Part shown: positions 14,195 through 28,000 of the stretch, in pieces | Numbering within the stretch: the stretch's first letter is position 1 | Layout of the letters: every line of letters starts with the position of its first letter | Assembly (NCBI GenBank): GCA_013398955.1 | Contig: VWPU01003057.1 | Coordinates: forward strand, 62,001-126,000 | DNA: 64,000 nucleotides | From: Callaeas wilsoni | Taxonomy: Eukaryota > Chordata > Aves > Passeriformes > Callaeidae | Direction: 5' to 3' | The notes under the pieces: model-generated | Databases searched by the model: none | What the model saw: the letters and a program-made list of their open reading frames with translations, nothing else | What the model was told of the DNA's origin: nothing | Made by a program: the position numbers and the translations under genes

Positions 14195-15856
14195 GCACCT
14201 GGCCATCCATAAGAACCTGGTTTTTGAATTCCCATATAAAGCCAGAAGCCTTTACCTTATAAAAACACTACCAAGCTAGAAACAGCAGGTGAAACTCTGC
14301 TGTGTACAGGCTCAGCATAGGTAGGACTGACTTGGTACTAGAGTGGGAGTCACTATTATCTGATTTTGCCATTAGTGTTGGAGAAGGAGCAGGTTTGTCC
14401 CCACCCTTGAGGGTGTGGCATGTTTACAAGGAGACTCATCAAGGCTCTTTAGCAAGAGATTGTTCAGAAGAGCACCTTGATAAATAATCACCAGCCATGG
14501 ATGAAGATACAAACTGGGCTTGAACGGTTCACACATCTTTTATGTTATGGATAGATTTTAATAATGTCTATGTTAATTCTGCCTTCCTTTAATATGTCTA
14601 AATGAGGAAATAAATAGAAAGGTAATATGATAGTGACAAAACAGACAGATACCGTCAATGTTTTTCTGTACTTAAGGCAATAAGCTGGTAAAAACGTGTT
14701 TCTAGAGGTTCTGTTTTCATCATTCACCCCTGAGCTGGCATCAGTGACAGGTCACAATGTTAATGCCAGCCTGGCAATAACGTTGGTGTTTCGTTTCTCT
14801 ACAACTCCGTTTTACAGAATTTGAGTGAGCAATACAGTACCCTTGTAATGGCAGAGACCACAAAACACTAGGGTTTAGTTTGACATACCTGTGTATTCCT
14901 CCGTGTTTTCCTTTAGGCCTCCCAGGTACTACTCACATATGCATCAAGAAATGGTATCGCTTGAGGCAAGGCAATGTACTTGAGGATCAGGACCATCAAT
15001 AGTAAGTGAGTCTTGTAAGTAACAAATCAATGATTTAAAATATGGATTCAAGGGAAACAGCTTTTGACTACTAGGACAGAACTCACTTCACAAAATTCAT
15101 TTTTATCCCTGTCAGCTCCATTCAGATAGATGCCATCTTTCCTGCTACTAAAGAGATCTGTACATTCTTACGACCACTAGCTCTGACAATTCTTCTGAGA
15201 ACTATTTCTCCCAGTACATCATTATAAGTCTGCCTTTAAAATGAGTTATAAGTATCTAAGCTTGAAATATGCTAGCCTGGCAGTTAAGGAAGTTCAGAGG
15301 AAGAGAAAAAGGTGCTAAGCCTGTCAGGCTGAGACAGCGGAATGTTATGAATGCAGTTACCTAGCAAATCTGTCACAGGAGAAAGTTAAGCAAAAAGCAG
15401 CACTCTTCTTGAATTCCACAGGAAATCTGAGTGTGGAGTATTTCCACTAGAAAAAAAATTTAGAAGCTTTTTATTGAGGCCAATTGAGAAATTGAGAAAC
15501 TATTACATGGTAAGCCCAAAAATGTCAAGGTCATGTAATTATTTTGAAAAAATTTCCAGTAAAATTGTCCCTCCATGTTTATAAAGTTGCAAAATAGCAC
15601 AAAATTTAAAGCTGAATAGTGACTCCACTTTGAAAACTACCTAAGAAGCCAAGGATTGAGGTTCATGTAAATATTCAGTACCAAAGTTTGAGCCTGAAAA
15701 ACTGAACAAGAATGCATAAAACACCCAGGATTTTTTGCTTCGGCGCATGTGTATCTGAATAAACAATCTCTTTCAGATAATACACTATGTCTGACTGGAA
15801 ACAGAGTAGGTTGGGGTAAAAAATGATTGTTTTTTATTGCAGGTTTAGTACCTACT

Positions 15857-16240
15857 TGTCCAGGTTCCAGCCAGGACAGGGTTAATCTTTTGCAGTAGCT
15901 GGGAGGGACCATGGCTAGGACAGGGATACCACCTCCTGTCAGTGCCAGGGTCAGGGAAATTGTCTTCCAAGGAGAAGAGGTTCCTTCTGGTCAAGAAAAC
16001 ATGGCACAGGAAGATGTCTGGTACTGTTTATTGTCACAGGCTCTGCAAGCGAACATTTTTGCATATGAATCACCCTCTCTTTTGTACACTTTCATTATTA
16101 ATATTTTTGCTGTTACTGTTTGTTTTCTTATCTCATTGCTATTTCCAGTAAATTGTACTTATCTCAACCCACGCTATTTGCCTTTTCTTCCTCCAGCTGG
16201 AGAGGAAGAGGGTGAGCAAGGCATGTTATTTTCAGTGTGA
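15857..16240 (+). mobile_element. Degraded avian ERV LTR fragment
   Basis: The left part (CCAGGACAGGGTTAATC, TTTTGCAGTAGCTGGGAGG) and the right part (TGTACTTATCTCAACCCACG, then CTGGAGAGGAAGAGGGTGAG) match, in order and orientation, the two ends of an LTR family that I know from songbird genomes. The middle is shortened and no internal retroviral genes flank it. It is best read as an old solo LTR with an internal deletion. An open frame at 15911-16240 lies inside it and is not a gene. The family name and exact ends are uncertain. Confidence 0.62.
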
Positions 16241-19200
16241 GTACTAAATTGGAGAATCCCATTCCTAAAGCCACAACACTGTTAAATGTTTCATGTTAAA
16301 CTAGTGTAAATAGATGATCACAGAAATCTCATTTCAACCAATCTCTTTGCTGATGGCCTCAGTAAACCTTTCAAAAGCCTCATAGCTATAGAGAACACAA
16401 AATCCTTTTCCCCAATGGTGTTTTTTCCAGATAAACACATTTGTACATGACACACATTTGGGGAAAACAAGCCTCAGACAATAGATTTAATCCCGTAGTC
16501 TCTCTGGGCTTCAAATTTCATTCACTACAAAACAATCGGAAGAAAGGCCAGCCAACCTGCTAAGGGGAAACGTCCAGCTCCCCAGTAACTGAAGGACTGG
16601 TAGATGAGAAAGAAATGTGCACATTTTGGAAAGACAGTGGATAAGAAGGTTTTGCTTTCCTAATGGTTTTCATGTAGAGCTAGAAGTGGACAAGTAGGAA
16701 AGCATGTCTGGCTTATTGCATAACAGCAAGATGCTGGCAGTTCTTTGTGGTTAAGTTCTGATTTCACACACTCAGACTGTAAAATCCTACATGTCAATAC
16801 ATTGCTCTCCCACCTTTCTATAGAATTAAATGTGGTAAAATTGAGCACTAGACCCTTTCAAAATTTTCATATCAAAGTGCTTTAAATGAGAGATGAATTA
16901 GACCATCTGGCTTAGGGAATTCAAATGACTTCCCACTCGCATTTGGTATTTAACTATAATTAGACCAATCTATCTGAAATTTTTCACTAGACAAACAAAA
17001 ATGCCATTACACCCTTGTCCTGCATTTCTGTCCTTGCACATCATGATGCAGTCCTTAAAGTACAGAGCTTTTGTTCCCTTGTCATCCACAGAATATTTTC
17101 ACTAAAAGAAGTTGGATATCTGGAACAAAAAATATTTTCTAAACCTCCTATTGGCTCCAAAGAGGAGTAGGATCACACTTCCCATTGAATGCAACTTCAT
17201 TGCCGTGCAGCAGAACAGGCTGGGGGATAAAAATCCCACTGAACTCCGTTAGATGTTGACAGGCGAGAATGACTGCAGTGCTGATCTGCAGCTGAAGGGA
17301 CACAGGCTGCCTATGGACTCCAGAAGTGGCATGTGCTAACAAACGTGGATCCCACATGTTAATGCCCATTTTTAATCTGATATTACAGCACAGCCACCTT
17401 GTCACGGCAAGAATGATTATAAATCTGCCTGTAAGAGATATTCATTGCCTCTCTGTATATATATCCTAGACACCACATAGAGTCATTTGCCAGTAACTCC
17501 ATTACAGGGCATTTCCAAATTAACAGAGAAAGAGCGATTTTATTTTAAGCTCTTTTTAGGCCCCTTAACTTTTTTTACACCAATTCAGGTGTAAAAATGT
17601 GAGAACTTGCTAATTATTCTATGTTTAGGGGATAAGCTAGACTTCTTTTTCTTTCATTTGACGGGCAAATCAGCTTTGCAAGGCTGTGAAGTCTTCAGTG
17701 ATAAAATTTTCCTCTGCATGTTGTTATTAATTTTTTTTTTTTTTTTAATGCAAAGCAAATGTAAGTTTCCTAGACCCGTTAAAGGCTTTTTTTTTTCAGG
17801 ACGGGAAAAGGATTTAGAAATTTGCTTTCCTGTCAATCTAATGTTAACTTATCAAGATACTGTGGGGGAGACTGAGGTTCAAGATTAGCATTAAAAAATA
17901 TCTAAGGTGAAGGAGCATGACCTTAGAGGAAACACAACCTGCATCACTTAGATTACAAGGAATTTATTAAATATATCCTACAATATTTAGACAGTAACGC
18001 AAGACTAACTTTCACTCAGGACATTTTTCTGTTCTTTCTCCGACAAAAATACTATTTACCAGACAATGAGGAATTATTTTTAAATTGTGTAAAGACTTCC
18101 ATTTTGCTTCTGAATCACAAAAATTTGTAGAGAATAGGCCAGAATAATCTGGTATCTTGTCAATCATCCTTTTCCACGGAAATAATACAAAAAGAGTTCT
18201 TTTATCCTTAAGCTGCCACATCACGTTGTAACTGCTCACTTAATCAGAGATCTCACTGCATGCTGCCAGCCCCAGTCCCTGCTGTCACTAGCAAAGATTT
18301 CTTTTTCTGTCATAAGCGTGAAGTTACCCAAATCCTGATTCTCTTTACTGCTTAGCCACAATGACCTTTATTTCCAGACAGCTAATATACAATAAATATT
18401 TAAGCTACCTAATAAAGACAGACAGCAGAAAAAAAATCATTCAAAGCATTCTCTAGTGGTTTCATTTGTACTGGCTAAAAAACCTGGTTTTGAATATCCT
18501 TGTGTGAAAGAACTGGGGAGAGGATTGCTCTCTCCTGTCACTGGGCTTCCTAGTGATATTTCCTTCAATATTTCTGGGTGAAATCCAAATTACTTTTGCA
18601 AGTAGTCCAATGAAACTATGGCTATCTGTTCCTGAATGGTGAAACTAAATGAAGCTTTTAATCCCAGATTTATTTTAAGATCAGATTGGTAGTGAAATAA
18701 ATCAAATAGCAGGAGAAAGAAACTGATTACTAAAGCCATTAGCAGACAGGATGCATAGACACAAAACAATGACATGGAAAACTTTGCAGTAATTTTCACC
18801 AATATGGAAATGGTAAAAACTCGCAACTTTTTCTTACTAAAAGAGGAAAAAGCTAGAAAAACGAAAAGTATCAATTTGAGTAAAAATTATGAATTAGAAT
18901 AAGGTTTTGTTGAACAGTAGTGATCCATGGCCTGTAGTGATCCTTGACAAGGACAACAGTTTGCTTGTATTCTTGAATTAAAAATAACAAATGACATGTG
19001 CTATACAGAACAGTCCTATTTTTGGGAGAAGGAAGTCTTGTGAGTGTATTCATAGCAACTTCTGGCCTACCAATTCAAACTTCTTCATACAAATCTCATC
19101 CTCCCCCTGTATCCTATCTCCATCAAAACTCCCTTCTCCCCAGAAAAGTAATAAAAAAAATATTCTCTGGAATTCACCAAGGGCCAGCAGAAACTCTCAT

Positions 19201-19449
19201 CAAATAGGAACACGTCTGCTTTACGTATAAAACAGTTGGTTATTCTGATCTGTATCACATCAACACATGAATGGCTCAGAAAGATCTTGGCTCCACTTCA
19301 GTAAGTGGTACTTAAATAATGAGGGCCCTAAATAATGCACACTGTTTTCCTCTCTAATAGGAAACAGATGAGGAAGAAGGGTTGACGTGTACTAAAACCC
19401 ATCTAAGAGCAATGACAGTGAATAGAAAATGTTTTTCTTATTTCAATTT
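16241..19449. other. Gene-free sequence
   Basis: No supported gene or element. There are T-rich runs near 17731-17747 and 17789-17798. Open frames here are short and low in complexity. Confidence 0.65.
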
Positions 19450-19602
19450 CACAGAATCACAGAATGGCTGAGGTTGGAAGGGACCTCTGGACATCACCTT
19501 GTCCAATCCTCTGTTTAAGCAGGATCACCTTGAAGAGGTTGCCCAGGACCATGTCCAGCTGGCTTCTGAATGCCTCCAAGGATGGAGATTCTAACACTCC
19601 TC
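19450..19602 (-). mobile_element. CR1 LINE 3' fragment
   Basis: It begins with CACAGAATCACAGAATGG (a reversed CR1 tail) and GAGGTTGGAAGGGACC. It continues with TCCAATCCTCTGTTTAAGCA and the antisense of the ORF2 C-terminal end up to about GATGGAGATTC. It is a short, 5'-truncated copy on the minus strand. Confidence 0.9.
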
Positions 19603-21749
19603 TACGTTCATTTAAAAAAATCATGTTCACCATAAAAATTATGAAGCTGTGTTTAAAATGATGCAAAAAAAAAAGAAATTGTGTTTTGTTTTTCTTTTTA
19701 AAATTTCTAATGATGACTAAACGTAAAATTTTTGCCAAAATATTTTGTTGTGTTTTTAAATGGTTTTTCAGGTCAAGATTGCTGATGGTCAAGATTTTAA
19801 CAAGATTAGTGGTCTATATGATCAGGAGAAGAATTTAAATACAAATAGAACATTGGTAGGTTTTTTCCAAGTTATTGCGTAGCAAGCATATAACACTTAA
19901 TATACGTACACTTGTGCAGTACTTTCCACATTTTAAAATGGGAAATTATGTATCTAAATTTTACCAAAATCTGGAACATATGCTATATAATAAAAACTTT
20001 ACTTATTGCAATTATTTCTTTTTATTTAATTCTTTGTTTAGAAACAAGGCCTTCCTGTTTGTGTATTGCAATGGATTTATGATCACTCTTTTGTAAGCAG
20101 AAGTTAAAATTTATCTTCTGTGTGGCAAACACATACATGTAATATTCTGTTTGTTCTGTCATACAGTGTTCATCCAAGAGTAGTCACTACCACAACTTTT
20201 CTGGAATCAGCTCTTCATAGAATGAATCCCATTCTGAAGCAGTAACCATAGCAATACCCTTGTCCACTGAAAATTTTCACTGAACACTGCTTTCACAGAT
20301 AGCATTAATCACAGCCCTCGTCCTAACCTTGCAATATCAAATAAAATGAAAATCTTTTAATTACACTGAAAAGTTTCAGACTTTACCTTCAAAACTGAAG
20401 ATGATAAATTTTTGTGTCCCAGAGGTTGCACATTAAAAATACCTAAATCTGCAAAGTGCAGGAAGACACTTAGTGACACATTTGTGGAATGACACTATCT
20501 TTCTAAATATCTACATGTCAAATCACTAATTTCTGGTGCACTGCTAAAAACCAACAAATTCTAAGAACAAACTAGTGTAAAATACCACCACTACCATGGT
20601 GAAACACCTTTGGCTGCTACTCTTCAAGCCAACAAGTAAATGCAAAAAGGAAAGACATGCGATCAGGGAAAAAAAGCAAAACTAACATGTTTAAAGGAAA
20701 TTTAAAAATTATTTCATAGGTAGAGTTCTGTATCAAAGGAAACAGCTTCCTAAAAATACATATAAAAGAGTACATCTGAAGGCAGTATACTAATCCTTCT
20801 TCTCTTCCATGAATCCGTCTTCTCTTCCACAAATTGACAATTTGGTCTTATAAATAATTCCCCAAAGAAAATAAGGAGTCTGAAAGGACTAAATAAAAAC
20901 AATTAACTCAAACTTTGGGAAAAGATCTGTCTCCTTTCCCTGCAATGTCCCTCTGGGGATATAAATGGGATTTGACCCTAGCTGAACTTGGCCTTGTCCC
21001 TAAACACACGCTGTGCACACTGAGGAAACACACTTCATCTGAAATGAGCAAATGCCAAATGAGAAAATTCCAAGGATTGACTCTGAGATGAAAGAATTTT
21101 GGCAGCTTTGAAAAAATTTTAGGTCTGGAAAATGTATGAGAAGGTTTCCAGGTGAGATTTGCAGTGTTCCCTAGTGTTAGCAACGTTAACAATAAATTGG
21201 AGTTAGCTACAACACTGCCAGCACAGTCACTATGGCATTATACTACTTCCATTATGGAATTTGGCAGGTGGTGGCAACCGCAGTTTTAAATTAAACTAAA
21301 GTAACTATGAGATACAGGTTTTGTACGTATACATTTCACCCTCTAGGGGAAAAAAAATAAAAGGGAAAAAAAAAGAGGGAGAAAGAAAATATATTAACAG
21401 AAGCTGATAAAACTGCCTTAGTTAAAAAGGCATTAATTACTTTTTACCCAGTAATAAAAAAAAAAAAAGTTGCAAATAATTTGGAATTAGCACTTAAGAA
21501 GGATTGACATAAAAGTCTAGGTTCTAACAGGAGTGCAGTATTAAATAATTTCTTATGAAAAAATAAAATTACATTTGAATTGCTATAAAGGTCTTTTTCT
21601 TCATAACCATGTTAGAGTAAATTATCAGTGCCTCCTTTATGTCAGTCAAATGCTATTAATGTCAAAAACCCTGGAGAAAGAAGGCTTACTATTTTAACAT
21701 CCTTTTTTTTAAATACTGCTGGATGAGATCCTTAAGTAGGATAAATCAT
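19603..21749. other. Gene-free sequence
   Basis: AT-rich, with several short A runs (for example near 21349 and 21458). No supported feature was found. Confidence 0.65.
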
Positions 21750-22003
21750 GCAATAGGACAAGAGGCAACGGGCAGAAGCTGATGCACAGGAAGTTCTACC
21801 TGGATATGAGGAAGAACTTCTTTACTGTGGGTGACCGAGCACTGGAACAGATTGTCCAGAGAGGGTGTGGAGTCTCTCTCACTGGAGAAACATCTGGACA
21901 CAATCTTGTGCCGTGTGCTCTGGGATGACTCTGCTTGAGCAAGGAGGCTGGACCAGATGAGCACTGTGGTCCCTTCCAACCTGACCCATTCTGGGATTCT
22001 ATG
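21750..22003 (+). mobile_element. CR1 LINE 3' fragment with intact terminus
   Basis: It reads in the sense direction from AATAGGACAAGAGGCAACGG through the ORF2 C-terminal region (CTGGATATGAGGAAGAACTT, then CTGGAACAGATTGTCCAGAG). It ends with GGTCCCTTCCAACCTGACCC and GGGATTCTATG, the normal CR1 3' end. The 5' end is truncated, as is typical for LINE insertions. A long minus-strand frame crossing it (21746-22237) is an antisense artefact. Confidence 0.93.
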
Positions 22004-25000
22004 TAATTCTTTTACACAGAATACCAATTCCAGCCGATAGGTCATGTAATACTTTTTTCCCCGAGGATCCAGATGTGGGTTTCCCAATCCTCTTTGACAA
22101 GTAAAGGGTGATAAGGCCCTCTGGAGCTCTTGCCTATCTCTAAGTTTCCTTTTGAAGAATCTACAATGAAAGTCAACAATGGCAAGACATATGACCTGAT
22201 TATTTGGACTTTTATAAAGAATTTGACAAATTTCCACTAGATAAGCCTCCTTTCAAAGAACATTCCAAAGAAACAAGTGTGACAGCAAAGAAAAGGTAGT
22301 ATAAGAGGGAAAATAATAGTGTGAACTTTTCTGAGTCAATTGCTAATTCCCAAGGAATATGAAGTAGGCCATCTGCGGCTGTCTGCTGCTGCACAAATCA
22401 TATCTGAAGAGTCTTCTGCTTTAAGAGATCTATTGAGCATATGAAATACTGAGACCAAGAGCAACTTTGAAGCCTCCTGACTGCTGTAGTAATTCCTAGA
22501 AGAGTGGAATTATTTAGTGACATAAAGGATAAAATGAAGGTAGAGAACTGATGTAGATGCATGGAGAATTGATTTGTGCAGCTATAGATAGCTATTAGCT
22601 GTGATAATTTTCAGCAGATAATAGCTTAAGAGAATAGAACAACAATGATCAGGCTCTTCACAATGAAAAAGAAGTCTCGCCACTAAAATCACATTTAAAA
22701 ATGGGAGCGAGATATTACAGTTTAGCTAAGGAAGAAGATATACAGTTGAAAGTCATACCTGCTCTCTTTGGAGTCAAGGCCAATTCTTCAGAGCATTTGT
22801 TGAGCACTTTGTGAGCCAACAAAGAAGATGCCACTTGAAGGCTGACTTGTAGGACAGGAGGGATATGTTAAAAAAGTTCTGGTTTGGTTCTTTTCAACAG
22901 CTTCAATAAGGAAAGTCAGGATCTACCATATGCTTTCATAGTTTGACAGAGGACTAGAAGTCACTTTCTGGAACAATGAATCAATAAACCTGAGCAATGC
23001 CTAGAAGCATATTTGTAAGAATTAATTTTCTGAATGAAAAGGCAGTCTTACAGATGTCATTAATGGCTGTTGATATTTTTGTTTACATGTGGGTATAGTC
23101 CATGTGTTGATCTTCTGAATCTATTTTAAGGAAGAAATGACAGTATCTTGTCTAAAAACTGTATCTGGCCTGGTAAGATTGAGAGGGAAGGGACCAAATT
23201 ACCACTACAAATAGACCACACCCTGAAGAACATGTTGTTGTAGGGGATAAAAAGAAACAGTAAATATTATCATAACCACTAATCATTTACATTTGCTTCC
23301 CTCTTTACTTTTTGCCAAGTAGTGTCTGCTAGACAGCACCACAACATACTGTTACTAAATCACAGCTGTGTGATGGTCTTCCTCAGGGTAAAGGCAAAGC
23401 TCAGTGGACATCAGTTCCTTTGGTTCAATGCATCACATCTTAGATGCTCTGGTATTCTTATACTGAGTTGATGATTATCTCTTGTGGCATGTGAAATTGG
23501 TCCTACAGAACTCAAGGGAATGGAAGAAATGATAGTGCAGCATATAAACGCATGGATTAAACGCTTAAAAAAAATGATTCACATGTCAAGAGGTATGCAT
23601 TGCAATCACTGTCTTAAGGGAGAGTGACTAGAATTTCTTCCCATGAGAAAAATGTAGCTTTGGCAATTTACAGATGCTTGCTCCATGAGCTGGTGTAATC
23701 CTGGAAGGATTTAAATTAAATGTTTGCTACAGATTGATGGAGATGAAGATCACAAAGAGCTGTTAGTTAAAGTAAGGAGGAGTAAGAGTGGTGTGAGGCT
23801 TTCTCAACCTCAATATGTTGCTCTTTTCCACAACTCTGTGTTGGTAGTTTACTATTTTCTACACTTCTGCCTTGTTTTCTTCTCCTTGTTTAGAAATTTT
23901 TTTTTTTCTTTAATAAGAGCTGGACCAAGAACACTTAAGAAAAATTAGAAACAAACATCACAAGCGCAACATTTACTTCTTTTTGAGACAGATAAAATGG
24001 TAGAGAAAAACAGCTGGCTATTTTGGCCTGTTACAACCAGGGAAAACGGAAAGTTGACACACCTGAGAAAGCAAATATCTTGTATGAAGATGAAGTACAG
24101 AGACCAGAGACACCACTGTTGTGGGACTATCCAGTCTGTATAACCTCACTAGGCCAAGAGAGAAAAACTTTTCCCTTTCTTCCAGCACACTCAGGGAAGC
24201 ATGAGCAGCAGCACTACCACAGAGCCCTCAGACATGCACAGCTCCCTTTCACCAAGCGCTCAGTCTGTGTACAGCCAAACGCTCCGCGGCCAGGTCGCAG
24301 CACAGCTGAGACATCAGGGAGGGCAGCACAGAGAAGAGCTGTGCCAGGCAGCAGAGGTTTCCAAAACCCTGGCCTGCTCATGACAGCACCATTCACTCAA
24401 AGGATGTGGGGGCTGCACAGCAAGGTTCCTGTCTGCACATAGAAAGAAAAAGACCTATCTCTGTACAGTAGCAAATAATAGGAATTTTGTGCAATTTTAT
24501 TCCTGCTGTTGAAGATTATTAGGCCTATTTTTTCCCATTGTTATGCAATGGTATTCAAGAAGCAGTGGAGTGGGAGACAATTTAAAACAAATTGACCTCT
24601 AATTAACAGTAACAGACACGTTACAGATCTGAAAGGGGAAAAAAGAGAGCTTCTTTCACTCGCTTTCCCATTATAATTAAAATCTAAGTGGCCAGACAAC
24701 AGCTAACCAGGCAGGTAGTGCTTATGGTGAAAGTCAGATCTATGAATCATAGGCATGAATTGTAAATTAGCGGATCTACTCATTACCTCTTTGGCCTTAA
24801 GACATCCCTTGTGACAATACTGCTATTTTTTATCTCTACAAAACTGATATAGGAAATTTACTTAGATGGCAATACTTTTTCTGTTATTACTGCTGATTCA
24901 AATGAAAGTAACTATGCAGAGAGATAAAATAGTAACACCATTTCCACTACATGAAGATCAAGTTATCTTAATGGACAAGAGATACAACTGTCAATGGTAT

Positions 25001-28000
25001 TATACTTCTATGTCAGAACCTGAGTCAATTACTACTTCTATAAACAAAAACTTTGGGTGATTCCTTGTACTCAGTCAAACAAGCATTTGTAATGGATATA
25101 CTAAAGTAGATCTGGACAAACACCTGCTACAAAACTACTGAGGAACAACTTCATGTGTCAGTAACGTCCTCAGCTTCTGGGCTGCTTAATGGTGCAATTC
25201 CTACAAATGCCACTGTGGGAACGGAACTCATCTCAGCACTTATGTGTAATTTCTGACGTGAAGATATGCTAGAAGGCTACATAGCCTAATAAAATATATG
25301 CGGTGAAATTATGAGGGGAAAGAGCAACAGGAGCAATGAACATAGAATCCTCACACTTTTTTATTCAATGACAGGATCAGTCAGCTACTCAGATACACAG
25401 ATGCTGTCCCAGTGCTGTCACATTCTAATTTTTCTCCTGCCTTCCTTTCCTTTGAATTTGCCTCACTTTCAGCATTACTATGTTGGGTTGTTTTGTGTTT
25501 TTTTGTTTTTAATTAGGAATTGTCTTCCCATGAGCCAAGATTATATTCAGGTACATTTTCAAGGCATAAATTAAAATTATGGGTAAGTTTTCTTTACAAA
25601 ATTATTAAGAGTAATCAGTCTTATCTAAATCATGCATTTTAAGCTGCCATGCCTTCAAAAGAGCCTCCTTCCTATAGTCTGGCAGGATTTCTAGGGATAG
25701 ATCCTAGACTTCTCACTGCTGAAGGTAGTAATCCTGGTCAACATTTGATTTCCTTCTTTCATTGGAAACTAGTCTATGTTTCCAAACACATGGAGGAATT
25801 GAGGGAAACAAGTTCCCTGGCACATGAAGAAACACAGACTGGTACCATCACCTTGTGCTGTTGCAGTGTCATCTCACATTGTGCATACTCTTAGTCACGC
25901 TAGCCTATAAATTGGTGACATCCATTGGGTCACAGTTAATCACAATGATGACACAGCACAGAGACACTAGCTTTGCACAAATCTTCATCACACCAAGCAG
26001 ATGTGAAAACCTCCCAACACAAAATAAACACATAAACTCCCTATAGATATATTTGTTTTGTTCAGGGAGCTGCCACAGATGTTACATCAGTAAGAATTCT
26101 TAACCCAGTTTTAATCATTTCATACTCAATACTGAAATGTATGCCTCCTACGAACCAAGCATGGGGTTTATAGTAATTTTTTACTTTGAGTGAATTGGCT
26201 TGGATTTATACTGGTGGAATCTGTAAAATCACCTCTAATTTTGTTTTCTTCAATAATGAATGCTTACACTAAAAAAACAAATAAAAACTTCACCCAGCAG
26301 ATTTTGAATTAAAGCATGTTTCAGTTCCTTAACACTAATGCAGCACAATGGAATTAATGTGCATTAATAAAATTTACTACAGAAGTATAATAAAACTGAA
26401 CAAGTTCTGAAAAAGTTTTGCATAATGCACAAAACCAATCAAATGTGAACTACAGTGTACTTTCAAAGAACTGCATTATTCTTAAGAAATAAGGAAAAAG
26501 AACCATGACATTATGACTGCAAAACTGGATTCTTCCTATACATTGCTATTGTCAGGTGTTTTAAAAAACAAGAGAAAAGCTCAGTAATCTTTGCTAGCTT
26601 TCAAGCAAAATCAACATATTTTAATAACCTGTACTCTCTTCTGACACCCGAGAAATCTTCTTGTGGCCCTCCAGACCCCTCAGGTACATGGAATCAATCA
26701 GAAGCATTACATTTACAGTAGAAGAGATCCAATCTCCTCTTCTTCACAGAGACCAAAGACCAGCAGACAATCTCACTGAAACATGTAAGTATGTAAGTCT
26801 GTGAAGTAAATAAATAAACTATGAAAAGGGAAAGGAATCTGAGTCTTCCCAAAAATGTGGATCTCATATCAATGGCAAGACCTCTAGAGCAGACTCTCAG
26901 TGCCTTGTGCTGGGTCCAGCCAGCTCTTTTGAAACTACACTCGCCTGATGAGAAAAATGACCCCCGAGTTGGAAGGATGTGTATTATTATTTTTTTTTTA
27001 AATTCTGCAGACTGCTGAATGCTCCACAAGTTTACAAAACAGCTACAAATGTTATGGGCAGAGAGGGTGAACAGGTGACCTCTGTCCATCTTGATTTTTA
27101 CTGATAAATTTCAACCACCTTGGTAAAAATAGTTTTGTGCAGTTTTGTGCATACCCCTGTCTGAAGTTTTAATCAAATTTTTCTATGGAGTTGTGTGGAA
27201 AGCTGGTGAAAAGATGTAAAAGGTCCTGCATTATTACTAACACTATGGAGATTCTTTTCAAAAATAGGCACACATATTTCACTTGTAAAATTCACCTTCA
27301 AGGGGATGTATACTGTGCAGAACTCTCTTTTTCAGGATTTGATTCAATTCGCATCTGAAACACAACCAAAAATTCAAGCAGAGGTGTCATCTTTTAGGCT
27401 AGGCAACGCTGTTTCCCATTCTTGCTCTGGGTCCTTAACGTCAGAGTAATTTCTACTGCCATTTAACTGGACAAATGAACAAACTAGCAAACTGCACCCA
27501 TCCTGCACAACAAGTACAGAGACACTGTGCTAACAGAAATCCAATTGTGACAAAAGGTTTAATTCAGCATTTCCAGCATTGTATTTGCCTTTAGGATGTG
27601 GCTGAGTCTTTTAAAACTTTGTGTTTTAATTACTCACCCAGTGGTACCTGGTTTAGCTAGAGATTCCTCCAATCCTTTGTATTCTTCTTCATGTTAATAC
27701 CAATCTCTCTTCACACAGGAACTTGCTGACAAACTACTTTATTGTCCACTGCACTCGCTGAAATGAAATTGTGAATGATTTGCCACTAATATATTTAAAT
27801 TAGTTGGAAAAACAGTAAGAAAATTGCAGTATTTCAAATAAATTTGTGCTACCATAGCTTTATTTAAAACCAGTTTTCAAAAGCTTTTAGTAATTAGCAA
27901 TACATTCACTGCTCTCACGACAAATTTGTAAATACAGATACTTTTTAATTTCTTATGAAGCATAAAGTTAATCCACATCCTGATAAAGTTTTATTATTCT

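Larger units (their letters stand above)
7536..15856. other. Gene-free sequence between CR1 and LTR relics
   Basis: AT-rich sequence with no supported gene. It contains a long T run near 9645-9660, a short ACC/AAC repeat at about 12939-12965 and an A-rich low-complexity tract at about 14093-14194. No recognisable exon or RNA gene was found. Confidence 0.65.

Noticed and set aside
15911..16240. 109-codon plus-strand frame
   Set aside because: It is contained in a degraded LTR, and LTRs of this type carry no gene there.
21746..22237. 163-codon minus-strand frame
   Set aside because: It runs antisense through the CR1 fragment at 21750-22003, so it is not an independent gene.
26694..27089. 131-codon minus-strand frame
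   Set aside because: Composition is typical of random AT-rich sequence, and no domain, repeat or splice signal supports it.
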